Made by a program: the position numbers and the translations under genes
Notes under the pieces: generated by a model
Seen by the model: only the letters and a program-made list of their open reading frames with translations
Database searches by the model: none
Told to the model about the DNA's origin: nothing
Source: Bacteroidetes bacterium UBA2234
GTDB lineage: Bacteria; Bacteroidota; Bacteroidia; NS11-12g; UBA955
Direction: 5' to 3'
DNA: 15,832 bases
Assembly (NCBI GenBank): GCA_002347985.1
Contig: DDYM01000038.1
Coordinates: forward strand, 82,428-98,259
Shown here: piece by piece, positions 1-7,506 of the stretch
Numbering within the stretch: the first letter of the stretch is position 1
Layout of the letters: each line of letters begins with the position of its first letter

Positions 1-416
1 AAAAGTACGTTGATTGCTCTTCCACCATCGTCCACTTCGGCTACGAGTTTGGGTAATTCTCTATAGCTATCTGGACCGGCAACGATATCAACGAGTTTTT
101 CTTCTTCCAACAATTTCTCTTTCAATCTTTCGGCCATACAACCGAGCACACCGATGATAAGTTCTTTGTTGTGTTTTTTATTTCCTCTGAGGTGTTTTAA
201 ACGCTCACGAATTCGTTGTTCTGCATTGTCGCGAATGGCGCAGGTGTTAAGAAAAATGACATCGGCATCTAGTTCGTCGTTCGTGGAAGTGAAGCCGTGT
301 TCGCCCATAATTGAGGCAATAATTTCACTGTCGCTGAAGTTCATGGCACAGCCGTAACTTTCAATATATAGGGTTCTTGTAGCGGTTGCGGTGGGTGGAA
401 TGATGACTTCAGACAT
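1..416 (-). CDS. miaB: tRNA-2-methylthio-N6-dimethylallyladenosine synthase MiaB, N-terminal part
   Basis: Radical-SAM methylthiotransferase that adds the 2-methylthio group to i6A37 of tRNAs reading UNN codons. Only the first 138 residues are present; the 3' end lies beyond base 1. The start is the ATG at 416-414, giving [20 protein letters not shown]. The visible part is the N-terminal UPF0004/MTTase domain with the three cysteines expected for the auxiliary 4Fe-4S cluster, in [22 protein letters not shown] and GVLGCMAE. The sequence continues [15 protein letters not shown], which is typical of MiaB. The radical-SAM CxxxCxxC motif and TRAM domain fall outside the window. It is divergent from the barrel gene at 461, with 44 bases between the starts. 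RimO or MtaB are alternatives, but the [10 protein letters not shown] stretch favours MiaB. Confidence 0.93.
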   Translation of the reverse strand, partial: MSEVIIPPTATATRTLYIESYGCAMNFSDSEIIASIMGEHGFTSTNDELDADVIFLNTCAIRDNAEQRIRERLKHLRGNKKHNKELIIGVLGCMAERLKEKLLEEEKLVDIVAGPDSYRELPKLVAEVDDGGRAINVL

Positions 417-426
417 AATCGGTCTA

Positions 427-434
427 CAAAAATA
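427..434 (-). promoter_or_regulatory. -7 element TATTTTTG of the miaB promoter
   Basis: On the minus strand this reads TATTTTTG, an exact match to the Bacteroidota -7 consensus TAnnTTTG. It ends 10 bases before the miaB ATG (414-416), so the transcript would have almost no leader. I see no TTG at the usual distance for a -33 element, so the call rests on one box and its position. Confidence 0.35.
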
Positions 435-446
435 CGGGCTTTTTTG

Positions 447-454
447 TTTCTTTG
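447..454 (+). promoter_or_regulatory. possible -7 element TTTCTTTG of the barrel gene
   Basis: TTTCTTTG matches TAnnTTTG except at the second base and ends 6 bases before the ATG at 461. The same octamer lies 4 bases before the pcrB start on the other strand (13031-13038). No -33 TTG is visible. If used, the transcript would begin at or very near the start codon. Confidence 0.25.
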
Positions 455-460
455 CAGTGA

Positions 461-2161
461 ATGAGACATTTCAGTATCTTGATTTTGCTTGTGCTATTGG
501 GTACATGCAATTGGGCATTGGGTCAGAGTAAGGATTCGGATAAGGGTCAGTTTTCGGGCAATTTGTTGTTGACATACCAAAAATATGTGAGAGACGATAG
601 CATCGGGGCGAATACAAAAGTTTACAAGGAGAACACGGCGAGTGCGGATGCTTGGTTGTTTATGCAGTATCGAATCAAGGGGTATTCTTTCGTTTTGCGA
701 TACGATGCGTTTAACAATTCACCTTTGTTGGATCCACAGAGTGCGTATACCAATCATGGCGTAGGTTTTTGGCAGATCAACAAGAGCGTTGATAAGCTGG
801 ATATCACGATGGGATCGTTTTACGATCAGTTTGGTACGGGTATTTTGTTTAGGGCTTATGAGCAGAGGCAGATTGGGATTGATTATGCAATTCAGGGGAT
901 GAGGTTGAAGTATAATATTAACGACAAATGGGCGATTAAAGGTTTTGCGGGCAATCAGAAGGGCAATATCAAAAATCGATTTGGCTTTGCGAATCAGGTG
1001 ATCAGCGGGGTGAATATTGAAGGAAACATTGGATTGGGAAGCGACAGTAAATATGGGGATTTACAGGTAGGTGCATCGGCGGTGAATAGGACATTGGATC
1101 GTGAGACGATGGATCGCTTGGTGGCTACGATCAACACCTACGATTTGGCGGATCGATTTTATCCCAAATACAATGTTTACGGTGAGAATGCTTATTTTAC
1201 TTATACCAAGGATAATTTTAGTTGGACGGTAGAGGGGAATGTGAAATCAAAAGAAGCGATCATGGAGGATGATTCTAAATTTCATTTGACAGGCGGTAAG
1301 GTTTTATATACATCGATGAGTTGGGGAAAGGGCGGATGGAATTTGGGCAAGCAAAAGGCTTCTGTGGGTTTGAATGTTCAGGCCAGGCACGTAGATCATT
1401 TTTCATTTAGGACGGCACCCACGGAGAATTTATTGAATGGGCTTGTGAGTTACCTTCCATCGATGACACGCCAGAATACCTATCGGTTGTTGAGTAGATA
1501 CAATGCACCTGGACAGGCCATGGGAGAGGATGGAATTCAGGGTGAGATTGAGTTTAAGCCACGCAAAGGGACTCAGATTTTCTTCAATGGTAGTTATGTT
1601 CAAACGTTGGCGAGCAACGGGAAATTGAACACGGCAACAGGGATGAAAGAGGCGGAGAAGTTATTCAGTGAAAATTATTTAGAGGTGGTGCAGAAGATTG
1701 GTAAGCACGACAAACTGAAGTTGGGTATTCAGCGGATTGTTTACAATCAGACTCGGTATGAGAGTGAGCCTGAATATGTTCCCGTGAAGACAATTACGCC
1801 ATTTGGGGAGTGGTTACACACTTTGAATCAGGGCAAGAGTTTGAGAATTGAGTGGCAGTATTTGAATACGAAGAACGACCAGGGTTCCTTTGCCAATTTG
1901 ATGATTGAGATGTTTGTGAGAAAGAATTTGAGTATTGCGGTTGCGGACATGGTGAATGTGGTGCCACATAGATATGAGAGAATGATTATTGCGAATAAGG
2001 TCTTGCATTACCCCACGTTTTTTATTGGATACACGGAAAAGAATACGGTGTTTACTTTGGCTTTCTTAAAGCAGCAGCAAGGGGTAAATTGTTCGGGCGG
2101 TATATGTAGGGAAGAGCCCGCATTTAGTGGGGTTCGATTTACGGTAAGCAGCAATTTTTAA
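461..2161 (+). CDS. secreted outer-membrane beta-barrel protein, DUF6029-like
   Basis: 566-residue protein of unknown function, most like the Bacteroidota DUF6029 family; this is from memory of the family, not a search. An N-terminal signal peptide (hydrophobic [16 protein letters not shown], likely cleaved near residue 22 before QSKDS) sends it to the periplasm. The rest is made of alternating polar/hydrophobic strands rich in Tyr, Trp, Phe and Gly, with regular turns, and it ends in FTVSSNF. A C-terminal aromatic residue is typical of outer-membrane barrels. Near the C-terminus there is a cysteine pair in [18 protein letters not shown] that could form a disulfide in an extracellular loop or turn. 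It stands alone on its strand and ends 4 bases before the stop codon of the convergent methyltransferase gene. No TonB box or plug domain is visible, so it is not a TonB-dependent receptor; a porin-like or structural role is inference. Confidence 0.8.
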   Translation: MRHFSILILLVLLGTCNWALGQSKDSDKGQFSGNLLLTYQKYVRDDSIGANTKVYKENTASADAWLFMQYRIKGYSFVLRYDAFNNSPLLDPQSAYTNHGVGFWQINKSVDKLDITMGSFYDQFGTGILFRAYEQRQIGIDYAIQGMRLKYNINDKWAIKGFAGNQKGNIKNRFGFANQVISGVNIEGNIGLGSDSKYGDLQVGASAVNRTLDRETMDRLVATINTYDLADRFYPKYNVYGENAYFTYTKDNFSWTVEGNVKSKEAIMEDDSKFHLTGGKVLYTSMSWGKGGWNLGKQKASVGLNVQARHVDHFSFRTAPTENLLNGLVSYLPSMTRQNTYRLLSRYNAPGQAMGEDGIQGEIEFKPRKGTQIFFNGSYVQTLASNGKLNTATGMKEAEKLFSENYLEVVQKIGKHDKLKLGIQRIVYNQTRYESEPEYVPVKTITPFGEWLHTLNQGKSLRIEWQYLNTKNDQGSFANLMIEMFVRKNLSIAVADMVNVVPHRYERMIIANKVLHYPTFFIGYTEKNTVFTLAFLKQQQGVNCSGGICREEPAFSGVRFTVSSNF

Positions 2162-2165
2162 CGGG

Positions 2166-2891
2166 CTAAAGGGCCAGATAGAAGTCTTTCAGGAGTTCTG
2201 TGGCTTGCGGCGATAGTTGACCATCTGCGGTATAGTGGGTGTATTGGATTGTGCGTAGCGGGGTTTGGTTTTCGATATGATTAGGGCTGTTTTTGATTGC
2301 GTAAACGGCGATCAGGTGTGGTTGTTTTGATGGGGTTGCTTGGATGGATGTGATGGTATGGGTTGAGAATTGATTTTGGCTGAGGGTTTCAAGGATTTGA
2401 TTTTGGGACGAGGCTGGCAAGAGAAGGTAGAGTTCTCCAAGGGGTTGGAGTAAGCGAGCGCAGCGAGCGGTTAATGTGGCAAGGGTTAACGAATCGGTAT
2501 GTCTGGCAAGTCTCCGCGTTTCGTCTGTTGAAGGCAAATGATTTTCAAAAAATGGTGGATTACAAATGATACCATCAAACGATTGCGTTGATTCGAAATG
2601 AAGAAAATCATTTTGCGAAAATGAAATGCGTTTTGCGAAAGGACTATTGCTGCTATTGAGTTGGGCTTGAATCACCGATGGCTGATGAATATCGATGCCG
2701 TGTATGTGCGACAAGGGATACTTTTGCGCTAACATCAAGGATAAAATTCCTGTTCCGCTGCCAACATCTAGGATTTGAGTTGCATGTTGAAATTCTGCGA
2801 GTGCAGCAAACACGCAAGCGTCGGATGTTACTGGCAGCGCCACTTCATTCTGGGCCACCGAAAATTGTTTCATTGCGAAGGGCTTGCGCAT
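2166..2891 (-). CDS. trmN6: tRNA1(Val) (adenine(37)-N6)-methyltransferase, TrmN6/YfiC-like
   Basis: SAM-dependent methyltransferase predicted to make m6A37 in tRNA1(Val). With the start at ATG 2891-2889 (MRKPFAMKQFSVAQNE) it has 241 residues, close to E. coli YfiC. Motif I LDVGSGTGILSLML (about 41-54) binds SAM, GIDIH follows as the acidic motif II, and NPPFF (111-115) is the N6-adenine (N/D)PP(Y/F) catalytic motif. The reading frame stays open upstream to 3062, but those residues overlap the ABC ATPase in another frame and do not resemble the family, so they are not part of the protein. The start lies 10 bases after the stop of the upstream ATPase gene, which implies co-transcription. ATG 2873 (MKQFSV) is a possible alternative start. 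Other small N6-adenine or RsmC-like methyltransferases are less likely. Confidence 0.85.
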   Translation of the reverse strand: MRKPFAMKQFSVAQNEVALPVTSDACVFAALAEFQHATQILDVGSGTGILSLMLAQKYPLSHIHGIDIHQPSVIQAQLNSSNSPFAKRISFSQNDFLHFESTQSFDGIICNPPFFENHLPSTDETRRLARHTDSLTLATLTARCARLLQPLGELYLLLPASSQNQILETLSQNQFSTHTITSIQATPSKQPHLIAVYAIKNSPNHIENQTPLRTIQYTHYTADGQLSPQATELLKDFYLAL

Positions 2892-2901
2892 GAATTCGTT
2901 T

Positions 2902-3615
2902 TTATGCGGTTTCGGGGAAAATATATCCGATTTTAGTTTGGGATGGATCGGGATAGTAAAGAAATTCTGTTTGCGTAAGTGCGATGACTTGGTCGCAAAA
3001 TTGGAGAGAAAGATGTAAATCGTGACTGCTATAAATGATGCATTTTTTTTCAGTTTTGGCAAGTTGATGCAGCAGCTTTAGAAACATAGTTCTAGAAGGG
3101 TAATCTAGGAATGCCAGCGGCTCATCGAGCAAAATGATTTTACTGTCTTGGGCCAAACACCGGGCGAGCATGACTTTCTGTTTGATGCCATCGCTCAATT
3201 CGGCAAAATTCTTTTGCTGGATTTCGGCGATTCCCGTTTTCTCTATCGCTGTTGTGACTTCGTAAATATCCTTTTCTGTTGGATCGTTCCAACCTTGAAG
3301 GAAGCGCTGACGTCCGCTCATCACCATGTCGTATACGCTTAATTGGTCGATTTGTGGCGGTGTTGCAAGTAAAATACTGCTCAGGGATGCCCTATGTTCG
3401 GGGGTTGTTTGATGAATATTCGTTTTGTTGATAAGGACTTCACCTTGGATTGGCGGAATGAGGCCACACAATGTTTTAAGGAGAACGGATTTTCCTACCC
3501 CGTTGGGTCCGAGAAGTAAAATAAGGCCGGGACCCAATTCATCGGTATGGATGTTTCGGTGCAGGGTGATGCCTTGCTTTTGGATGCCGGTGGAAAGGTT
3601 CTTCAGTTGAAGCAT
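2902..3615 (-). CDS. ABC transporter ATP-binding protein, FecE/BtuD type (orphan)
   Basis: Cytoplasmic ATPase of the metal-chelate/vitamin B12 importer family (FecE, FhuC, BtuD). From ATG 3615 it has 237 residues: Walker A GPNGVGKS (36-43), Q-loop region LLATPPQ (83-89), signature LSDGIKQ (140-146, with Asp in place of the first Gly of LSGGQ), Walker B IILLDEP (160-166) and H-loop SSHD (196-199). A TTG at 3630 would add MHQHF, but the ATG fits the family better. No permease or substrate-binding protein is next to it, so its membrane partner must be elsewhere. The next gene on the strand is trmN6, 10 bases downstream. The substrate (iron-siderophore, heme or cobalamin) cannot be read from the ATPase alone. 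Its start codon lies head-to-head with the GNAT gene. Confidence 0.85.
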   Translation of the reverse strand: MLQLKNLSTGIQKQGITLHRNIHTDELGPGLILLLGPNGVGKSVLLKTLCGLIPPIQGEVLINKTNIHQTTPEHRASLSSILLATPPQIDQLSVYDMVMSGRQRFLQGWNDPTEKDIYEVTTAIEKTGIAEIQQKNFAELSDGIKQKVMLARCLAQDSKIILLDEPLAFLDYPSRTMFLKLLHQLAKTEKKCIIYSSHDLHLSLQFCDQVIALTQTEFLYYPDPSQTKIGYIFPETA

Positions 3616-3624
3616 GAAATGTTG

Positions 3625-4140
3625 ATGCAAAAATGCGAATTTCGAAGGGTGAATTTACTCTTATCTCCTCTTCAATCGGATAAAATTTCTTTGGTTCAGC
3701 AAATGGCTCGTAGAATCTGGGATGTTCATTATACACCCATCATTGGTCAGACCCAGGTTGACTATATGTTGGGTAGGTTTTACACCACGGAACATATTAC
3801 TAGTCAAATGGCTGAGGGACAACAATTTTATTTTGTTTTGCTCAATGGCATGGAAGTAGGTTACACTGCGATTTCAGAAATCAGTGAGGGGAATTACTTC
3901 ATTCATAAATTGTATTTGGAGATCGATAAACAGAGAAAGGGCATGGGCTCTGAAGTGTTTCGTCAGCTTTTGGCATTGATGGGAAATTTGGAGGCGGTGC
4001 GTTTGCAGGTGAATCGACAGAATCTCAAGGCAATCAATTTTTACTTTAAAATGGGGTTTGTGATAGAGCAGGTGGCTGATTTCGACATTGGCGATGGATA
4101 TTTTATGAATGATTTTGTGATGGTATATCGTCCCAAATAA
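3625..4140 (+). CDS. GNAT family N-acetyltransferase
   Basis: Single-domain acetyl-CoA-dependent N-acetyltransferase of about 171 residues; the acceptor substrate is unknown. The start is ATG 3625 (MQKCEFRRVN) or ATG 3619, which adds two residues; both fit a GNAT N-terminus. The frame is open further upstream to 3547, but that part lies inside the ATPase gene on the other strand and is not family-like. The N-terminal part ISLVQQMARRIWDVHY...YMLGRFYT is typical of ribosomal-protein or small-molecule acetyltransferases. The acetyl-CoA loop is QRKGMGS (103-109), after the beta-4 strand FIHKLYLEI. The C-terminal motif LQVNRQNLKAINFYFKMGF is the usual motif B. It starts 3-9 bases from the divergent ABC ATPase start, so its promoter must lie inside that gene. 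Confidence 0.85.
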   Translation: MQKCEFRRVNLLLSPLQSDKISLVQQMARRIWDVHYTPIIGQTQVDYMLGRFYTTEHITSQMAEGQQFYFVLLNGMEVGYTAISEISEGNYFIHKLYLEIDKQRKGMGSEVFRQLLALMGNLEAVRLQVNRQNLKAINFYFKMGFVIEQVADFDIGDGYFMNDFVMVYRPK

Positions 4141-4187
4141 TTGTTTGATTTATTGATTCTCATTAGGGCGAATGGCCTTGTATGGCC

Positions 4188-4195
4188 TACCTTTG
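4188..4195 (+). promoter_or_regulatory. -7 element TACCTTTG placing the ABC-F start at GTG 4200
   Basis: TACCTTTG is an exact TAnnTTTG match and ends 4 bases before GTG 4200. If it is used, transcription would begin at or next to that GTG, which excludes the longer frame starting at ATG 4182. No -33 TTG is seen at the usual spacing. The match is exact but short, so confidence is moderate. Confidence 0.4.
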
Positions 4196-4199
4196 CGGG

Positions 4200-6179
4200 G
4201 TGTTAGCACTGAATGACTTTTCTTTTGAATTTGCTGGTAGATACCTGTTTAAAAATGCTTCTTGGCATATCAAACCCAACGAAAAAATTGGGTTGGTTGG
4301 TTTAAATGGTACAGGCAAATCCACATTATTACGATTAATTTCGGGGGATTTTGAATTGCGCGAGGGTACACTTTCTCGGCCTTCAGATTTGAGAATTGGG
4401 TTTTTGAATCAGGATTTGTTGAGTATGGACATCGGCGATTGTGTTCGCGATGTGGTGTTGAGCGGCAGGGAAGATTTGGTGAAATTGGAGGTTGAAATCA
4501 ACCGATTGATAGAGAAGATAGAAGTAGAGTACGACGATGTTACGATGCAGCGTTTGGCGGATGCGCAAGAGCGTTTTGGTGCTTTGGGCGGTTATGAATG
4601 GCATGCAGAGGGGGATAAAATTTTAGAAGGCTTGGGTTTTCCAACCAGTAGTTTGAGCAGACCTCTGAGAGAATTTTCGGGGGGATGGCGAATGAGAGCG
4701 ATGTTAGGTAAGTTGCTATTGCAGGCACCTGATTTGTTGTTATTGGATGAACCAACGAACCACTTGGATTTACCTACAATTCAATGGTTAGAAGAATATT
4801 TGGCCAATTATGAGGGTACTTATGTAATCGTATCACACGACCCATATTTTTTGGATCGAACTGTAAATCGCATTGCTGAAGTGGCGCATCAACAGGTTTT
4901 CCATTACAAGGGAAATTACAACGAGTTTTTGGAGCAGAAAGAGGAAAGGGATGCTTTGATGATGCGGAAATATGAAAATCAGCAGGACTATATCCGTCAG
5001 CAAATGAAGTTTATCTCTCGTTTTCGTGCCAAGGCTAGTAAGGCAACAGCGGTTCAAAGTCGTGTGAAAATGTTGGATAAAATCGAGAAGATTGAGGTGA
5101 GACAAGACGAAAGGCGCGATTTTGATATTCGATTCAATATCAGAGTTACTCCGGGTAAGGTGATTGCAGATTTGAAAGACGTTACCAAATCTTATGATGA
5201 GTTGGAGATTTTGAAGTCGTCCCAGGCCAAGATTTTGCGTGGAGATAAAATTGCATTGGTTGGAGCCAATGGAAAGGGAAAGTCAACTGTTTTGCGCATG
5301 GTGCATGGTTCTGAGCCTTGTGGTGGAATTATTGAGCAGGGCTGGAATGTTGAGTCGGCCTTTTTCGCTCAGCACCAATTGGAGGCATTGAATCTTAAAA
5401 ATGATTTGTTGAGCGAGTTGAGCACAGTGAGTGCTGAATACACGGATTGGGAATTAAGGACAGTGTTGGGTTGCTTTTTATTTACGGGTGATGAGGTGTT
5501 TAAGAAAGTCAAAGTATTGAGTGGGGGTGAAAAATCGAGGTTGGCATTGGCAAAAACATTGATTACCCAGTCGAATTTTCTATTGCTGGATGAGCCTACG
5601 AATCACTTGGATATGTTCAGCACGGCTGTACTTGCAGAGTCATTGATTGATTATGCGGGCAGTTGTTTGTTTGTAAGTCATGATCGTACTTTTATAAGTA
5701 AAGTGGCCAATAAGATCTGGTGGATTGAGGATGGTGTTTTGCGTGAATATCCAGGAACATACGAGGAATATAAGGAGTGGAATTCAGCGCGAATGGCGGA
5801 GGATATGCGTTTGGCCAAATTGGATGATGGCAAGAAAAAAGGCGGGAATCAGTCAAGTTCCTCACAGTCTAAGAGTGCGGCACCTGCGGGGATGATGAAT
5901 CACTCGGTGAAAGAATCTGAGAAGGGAGCCAAATCGTATAGTAAAAATGAAATCAAGAAAGTGGAGGATGCAATGAACGCGAAGGAGTTGGAAATGAATG
6001 GTTTAGACGAAAAACGATCTGCATTAGAGAAGCAACTACACGAACCTTCCGTGGCCAGTGATTTTGAGAAAGTAGCTGCGATTACAAAAGAATACGATGG
6101 AATCAATGCGCAGTTTTTGACTACGAAAGCCGCTTACGAGTCATTGTTCGAAGAGTGGATGTTGATGCAAGAATCTTGA
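4200..6179 (+). CDS. ABC-F family ATPase (Uup/EttA-like translation factor)
   Basis: Soluble twin-ATPase protein of the ABC-F family, which binds the ribosomal E site and modulates translation or rescues stalled ribosomes. I choose GTG 4200 (MLALNDFSFEFAGRYLF, 659 residues) over ATG 4182, because homologous N-termini begin at this point and a -7 promoter box overlaps the extra codons. The first ATPase has Walker A GLNGTGKST (34-42), signature FSGGWRMR and Walker B LLLLDEPTNHLD. It is followed by the charged helical linker with RQQMKFISRFRAKASKA, typical of the P-site tRNA-interaction motif. The second ATPase has GANGKGKST, LSGGEKSR and FLLLDEPTNHLD. A low-complexity Gly/Ser/Lys stretch leads into a C-terminal coiled coil (about the last 80 residues). 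There are no membrane segments. It could be Uup- or YheS-like rather than EttA; an antibiotic-resistance role has no support here. Confidence 0.92.
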   Translation: MLALNDFSFEFAGRYLFKNASWHIKPNEKIGLVGLNGTGKSTLLRLISGDFELREGTLSRPSDLRIGFLNQDLLSMDIGDCVRDVVLSGREDLVKLEVEINRLIEKIEVEYDDVTMQRLADAQERFGALGGYEWHAEGDKILEGLGFPTSSLSRPLREFSGGWRMRAMLGKLLLQAPDLLLLDEPTNHLDLPTIQWLEEYLANYEGTYVIVSHDPYFLDRTVNRIAEVAHQQVFHYKGNYNEFLEQKEERDALMMRKYENQQDYIRQQMKFISRFRAKASKATAVQSRVKMLDKIEKIEVRQDERRDFDIRFNIRVTPGKVIADLKDVTKSYDELEILKSSQAKILRGDKIALVGANGKGKSTVLRMVHGSEPCGGIIEQGWNVESAFFAQHQLEALNLKNDLLSELSTVSAEYTDWELRTVLGCFLFTGDEVFKKVKVLSGGEKSRLALAKTLITQSNFLLLDEPTNHLDMFSTAVLAESLIDYAGSCLFVSHDRTFISKVANKIWWIEDGVLREYPGTYEEYKEWNSARMAEDMRLAKLDDGKKKGGNQSSSSQSKSAAPAGMMNHSVKESEKGAKSYSKNEIKKVEDAMNAKELEMNGLDEKRSALEKQLHEPSVASDFEKVAAITKEYDGINAQFLTTKAAYESLFEEWMLMQES

Positions 6180-6205
6180 TATTGGCCCCGAATTTGTTAA
6201 GTTTG
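6176..6205 (+). promoter_or_regulatory. promoter of the T9SS plug gene (TTG-N19-TAAGTTTG)
   Basis: The -33 TTG (6176-6178) and an exact -7 box TAAGTTTG (6198-6205) are separated by 19 bases, as expected for Bacteroidota housekeeping promoters. The -33 box overlaps the TGA stop codon of the ABC-F gene (6177-6179). Only five bases separate the -7 box from the ATG at 6211, which predicts a leaderless or nearly leaderless mRNA. Confidence 0.55.
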
Positions 6206-6210
6206 TTCCA

Positions 6211-7503
6211 ATGAGAAAATTGATTGTCTTAATATTAATCGCTGTGGTTGGTGGCGTTTCCCAATTGGGTGCAACAACCGACAGTACTTTGCGAATGAGC
6301 AATGTGATTTACGAGGGTGATGTTAGGGCAGTTCGATTGTATCAACAGAACAGTGGTTTTTCTTTTCCGATACTTACCCTGGGAGGCGGTGAATCACTGG
6401 TTTTGGAGTTCGATCAAATCAAGAGTGAGAGAGATTTCTATCAATATACCTTGATTCATTGCGATGCCAAATGGAATCCAACGGCATTGTCGAAAACCCA
6501 ATTTTTGGATGGAATGGGGTATGAAAACATTGAAACGGCGAATTTCAGCAATGGTACTTTAACTCAATACACGCATTATTCGGTGGCGGTTCCTGGCGAA
6601 CAAACAAAACCCAAAATTGGGGGCAATTTCATCTTGGTGGTTTATAGAAATTTTGACGAAAAGGACATTGTTTTATCGCGGAGGTTGATGGTTTTAAACA
6701 GTCAGGGCGCGGTAAATATGCAAATCAAGCAGAGCGGTCAAGTTGAACTGAGAAGTACGCATCAGCAGATTAATTTTAGTTTCACAAAGAATGCTAACTA
6801 TTTTATGCCCAATGCGATGCAAGATGTAAAGTCGGTGATTTTGAGAAATGGTGAATGGACGTACGCGATTGATGATTTGAAACCTATGTTTATTGTTGGC
6901 AATGAAATGCAGTACAATCAAACTTTGGGCAATCAAATGGATGGGATGAACCAATACCGTTTTTTTGATATTCGGAGTTTTCGGAGTTCTACGGCGGGGG
7001 TTAGACAGCGATTGAACATTGCAAATCAGAAGCATGTAATATTGGTGAACGACAAAACGCGGAGGTTTGAGCGGTACTTTAATTGGGCCGATTTCAACGG
7101 AAGGGTTTTATACGACAACAAAGATTTACCGATGCCTGCGGGGACTGCCTTTGAAAGTGATTATTGTTTTGTGCATTTTTCTGTGGCGGCAGATGCGGAA
7201 CTACCGGATCCAGTCTATGTTTACGGGGAATGCAGTGATTGGAGAGTATTGGAGTCGCATCGAATGTTTTACAACCCCGATAATAGAAGTTACGAAGGGA
7301 TAATTCCATTAAAGCAGGGCTACTACAATTATGTCTATGGGGTGCTGAATTCGGAGACAAACCGATTGGATTTTAGGGAATTTGAAGGACAGCATAGTGA
7401 GACAGAGAACAACTACATGGTATTGATTTACCACAAGAACCCAGCGATGGGATTCGATGAATTGGTTGGCTATGGACTGAAGAATTCTACTTCTTTGAAG
7501 TGA
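6211..7503 (+). CDS. type IX secretion system plug protein (DUF5103 family)
   Basis: 430-residue exported protein of the DUF5103 family, now known as the T9SS plug protein. In Flavobacterium johnsoniae this protein closes the periplasmic side of the SprA translocon when no cargo receptor is bound. The N-terminus (LIVLILIAVVGGVSQLGA) is a signal peptide, with mature protein beginning near residue 23. The first domain carries NVIYEGDVRAVRLYQQNSGFSFPILTLGGGESLVLEFDQI, followed by YQYTLIHCDAKWNPTALSKTQFLDG, which is diagnostic of the family. The C-terminal part (PVYVYGECSDWRV ... YEGIIPLKQGYYNYVYGVL) has the look of a carbohydrate-binding-like E-set fold. No other T9SS gene is in the window, which is common because these genes are scattered. 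It has its own promoter and ends 3 bases from the convergent glycosyltransferase gene. Confidence 0.9.
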   Translation: MRKLIVLILIAVVGGVSQLGATTDSTLRMSNVIYEGDVRAVRLYQQNSGFSFPILTLGGGESLVLEFDQIKSERDFYQYTLIHCDAKWNPTALSKTQFLDGMGYENIETANFSNGTLTQYTHYSVAVPGEQTKPKIGGNFILVVYRNFDEKDIVLSRRLMVLNSQGAVNMQIKQSGQVELRSTHQQINFSFTKNANYFMPNAMQDVKSVILRNGEWTYAIDDLKPMFIVGNEMQYNQTLGNQMDGMNQYRFFDIRSFRSSTAGVRQRLNIANQKHVILVNDKTRRFERYFNWADFNGRVLYDNKDLPMPAGTAFESDYCFVHFSVAADAELPDPVYVYGECSDWRVLESHRMFYNPDNRSYEGIIPLKQGYYNYVYGVLNSETNRLDFREFEGQHSETENNYMVLIYHKNPAMGFDELVGYGLKNSTSLK

Positions 7504-7506
7504 GAA

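Noticed and set aside
154..357. 67-codon open frame on the plus strand inside miaB
   Set aside because: Antisense shadow of the MiaB N-terminal domain; no domain, promoter or start signal.
2892..3062. N-terminal extension of the TrmN6 protein
   Set aside because: The frame is open to 3062, but this part overlaps the ABC ATPase gene in another frame, has no resemblance to the family, and the ATG at 2891 gives the normal length.
3547..3618. N-terminal extension of the GNAT protein
   Set aside because: Open frame inside the antisense of the ABC ATPase; a standard GNAT N-terminus begins at 3619 or 3625.
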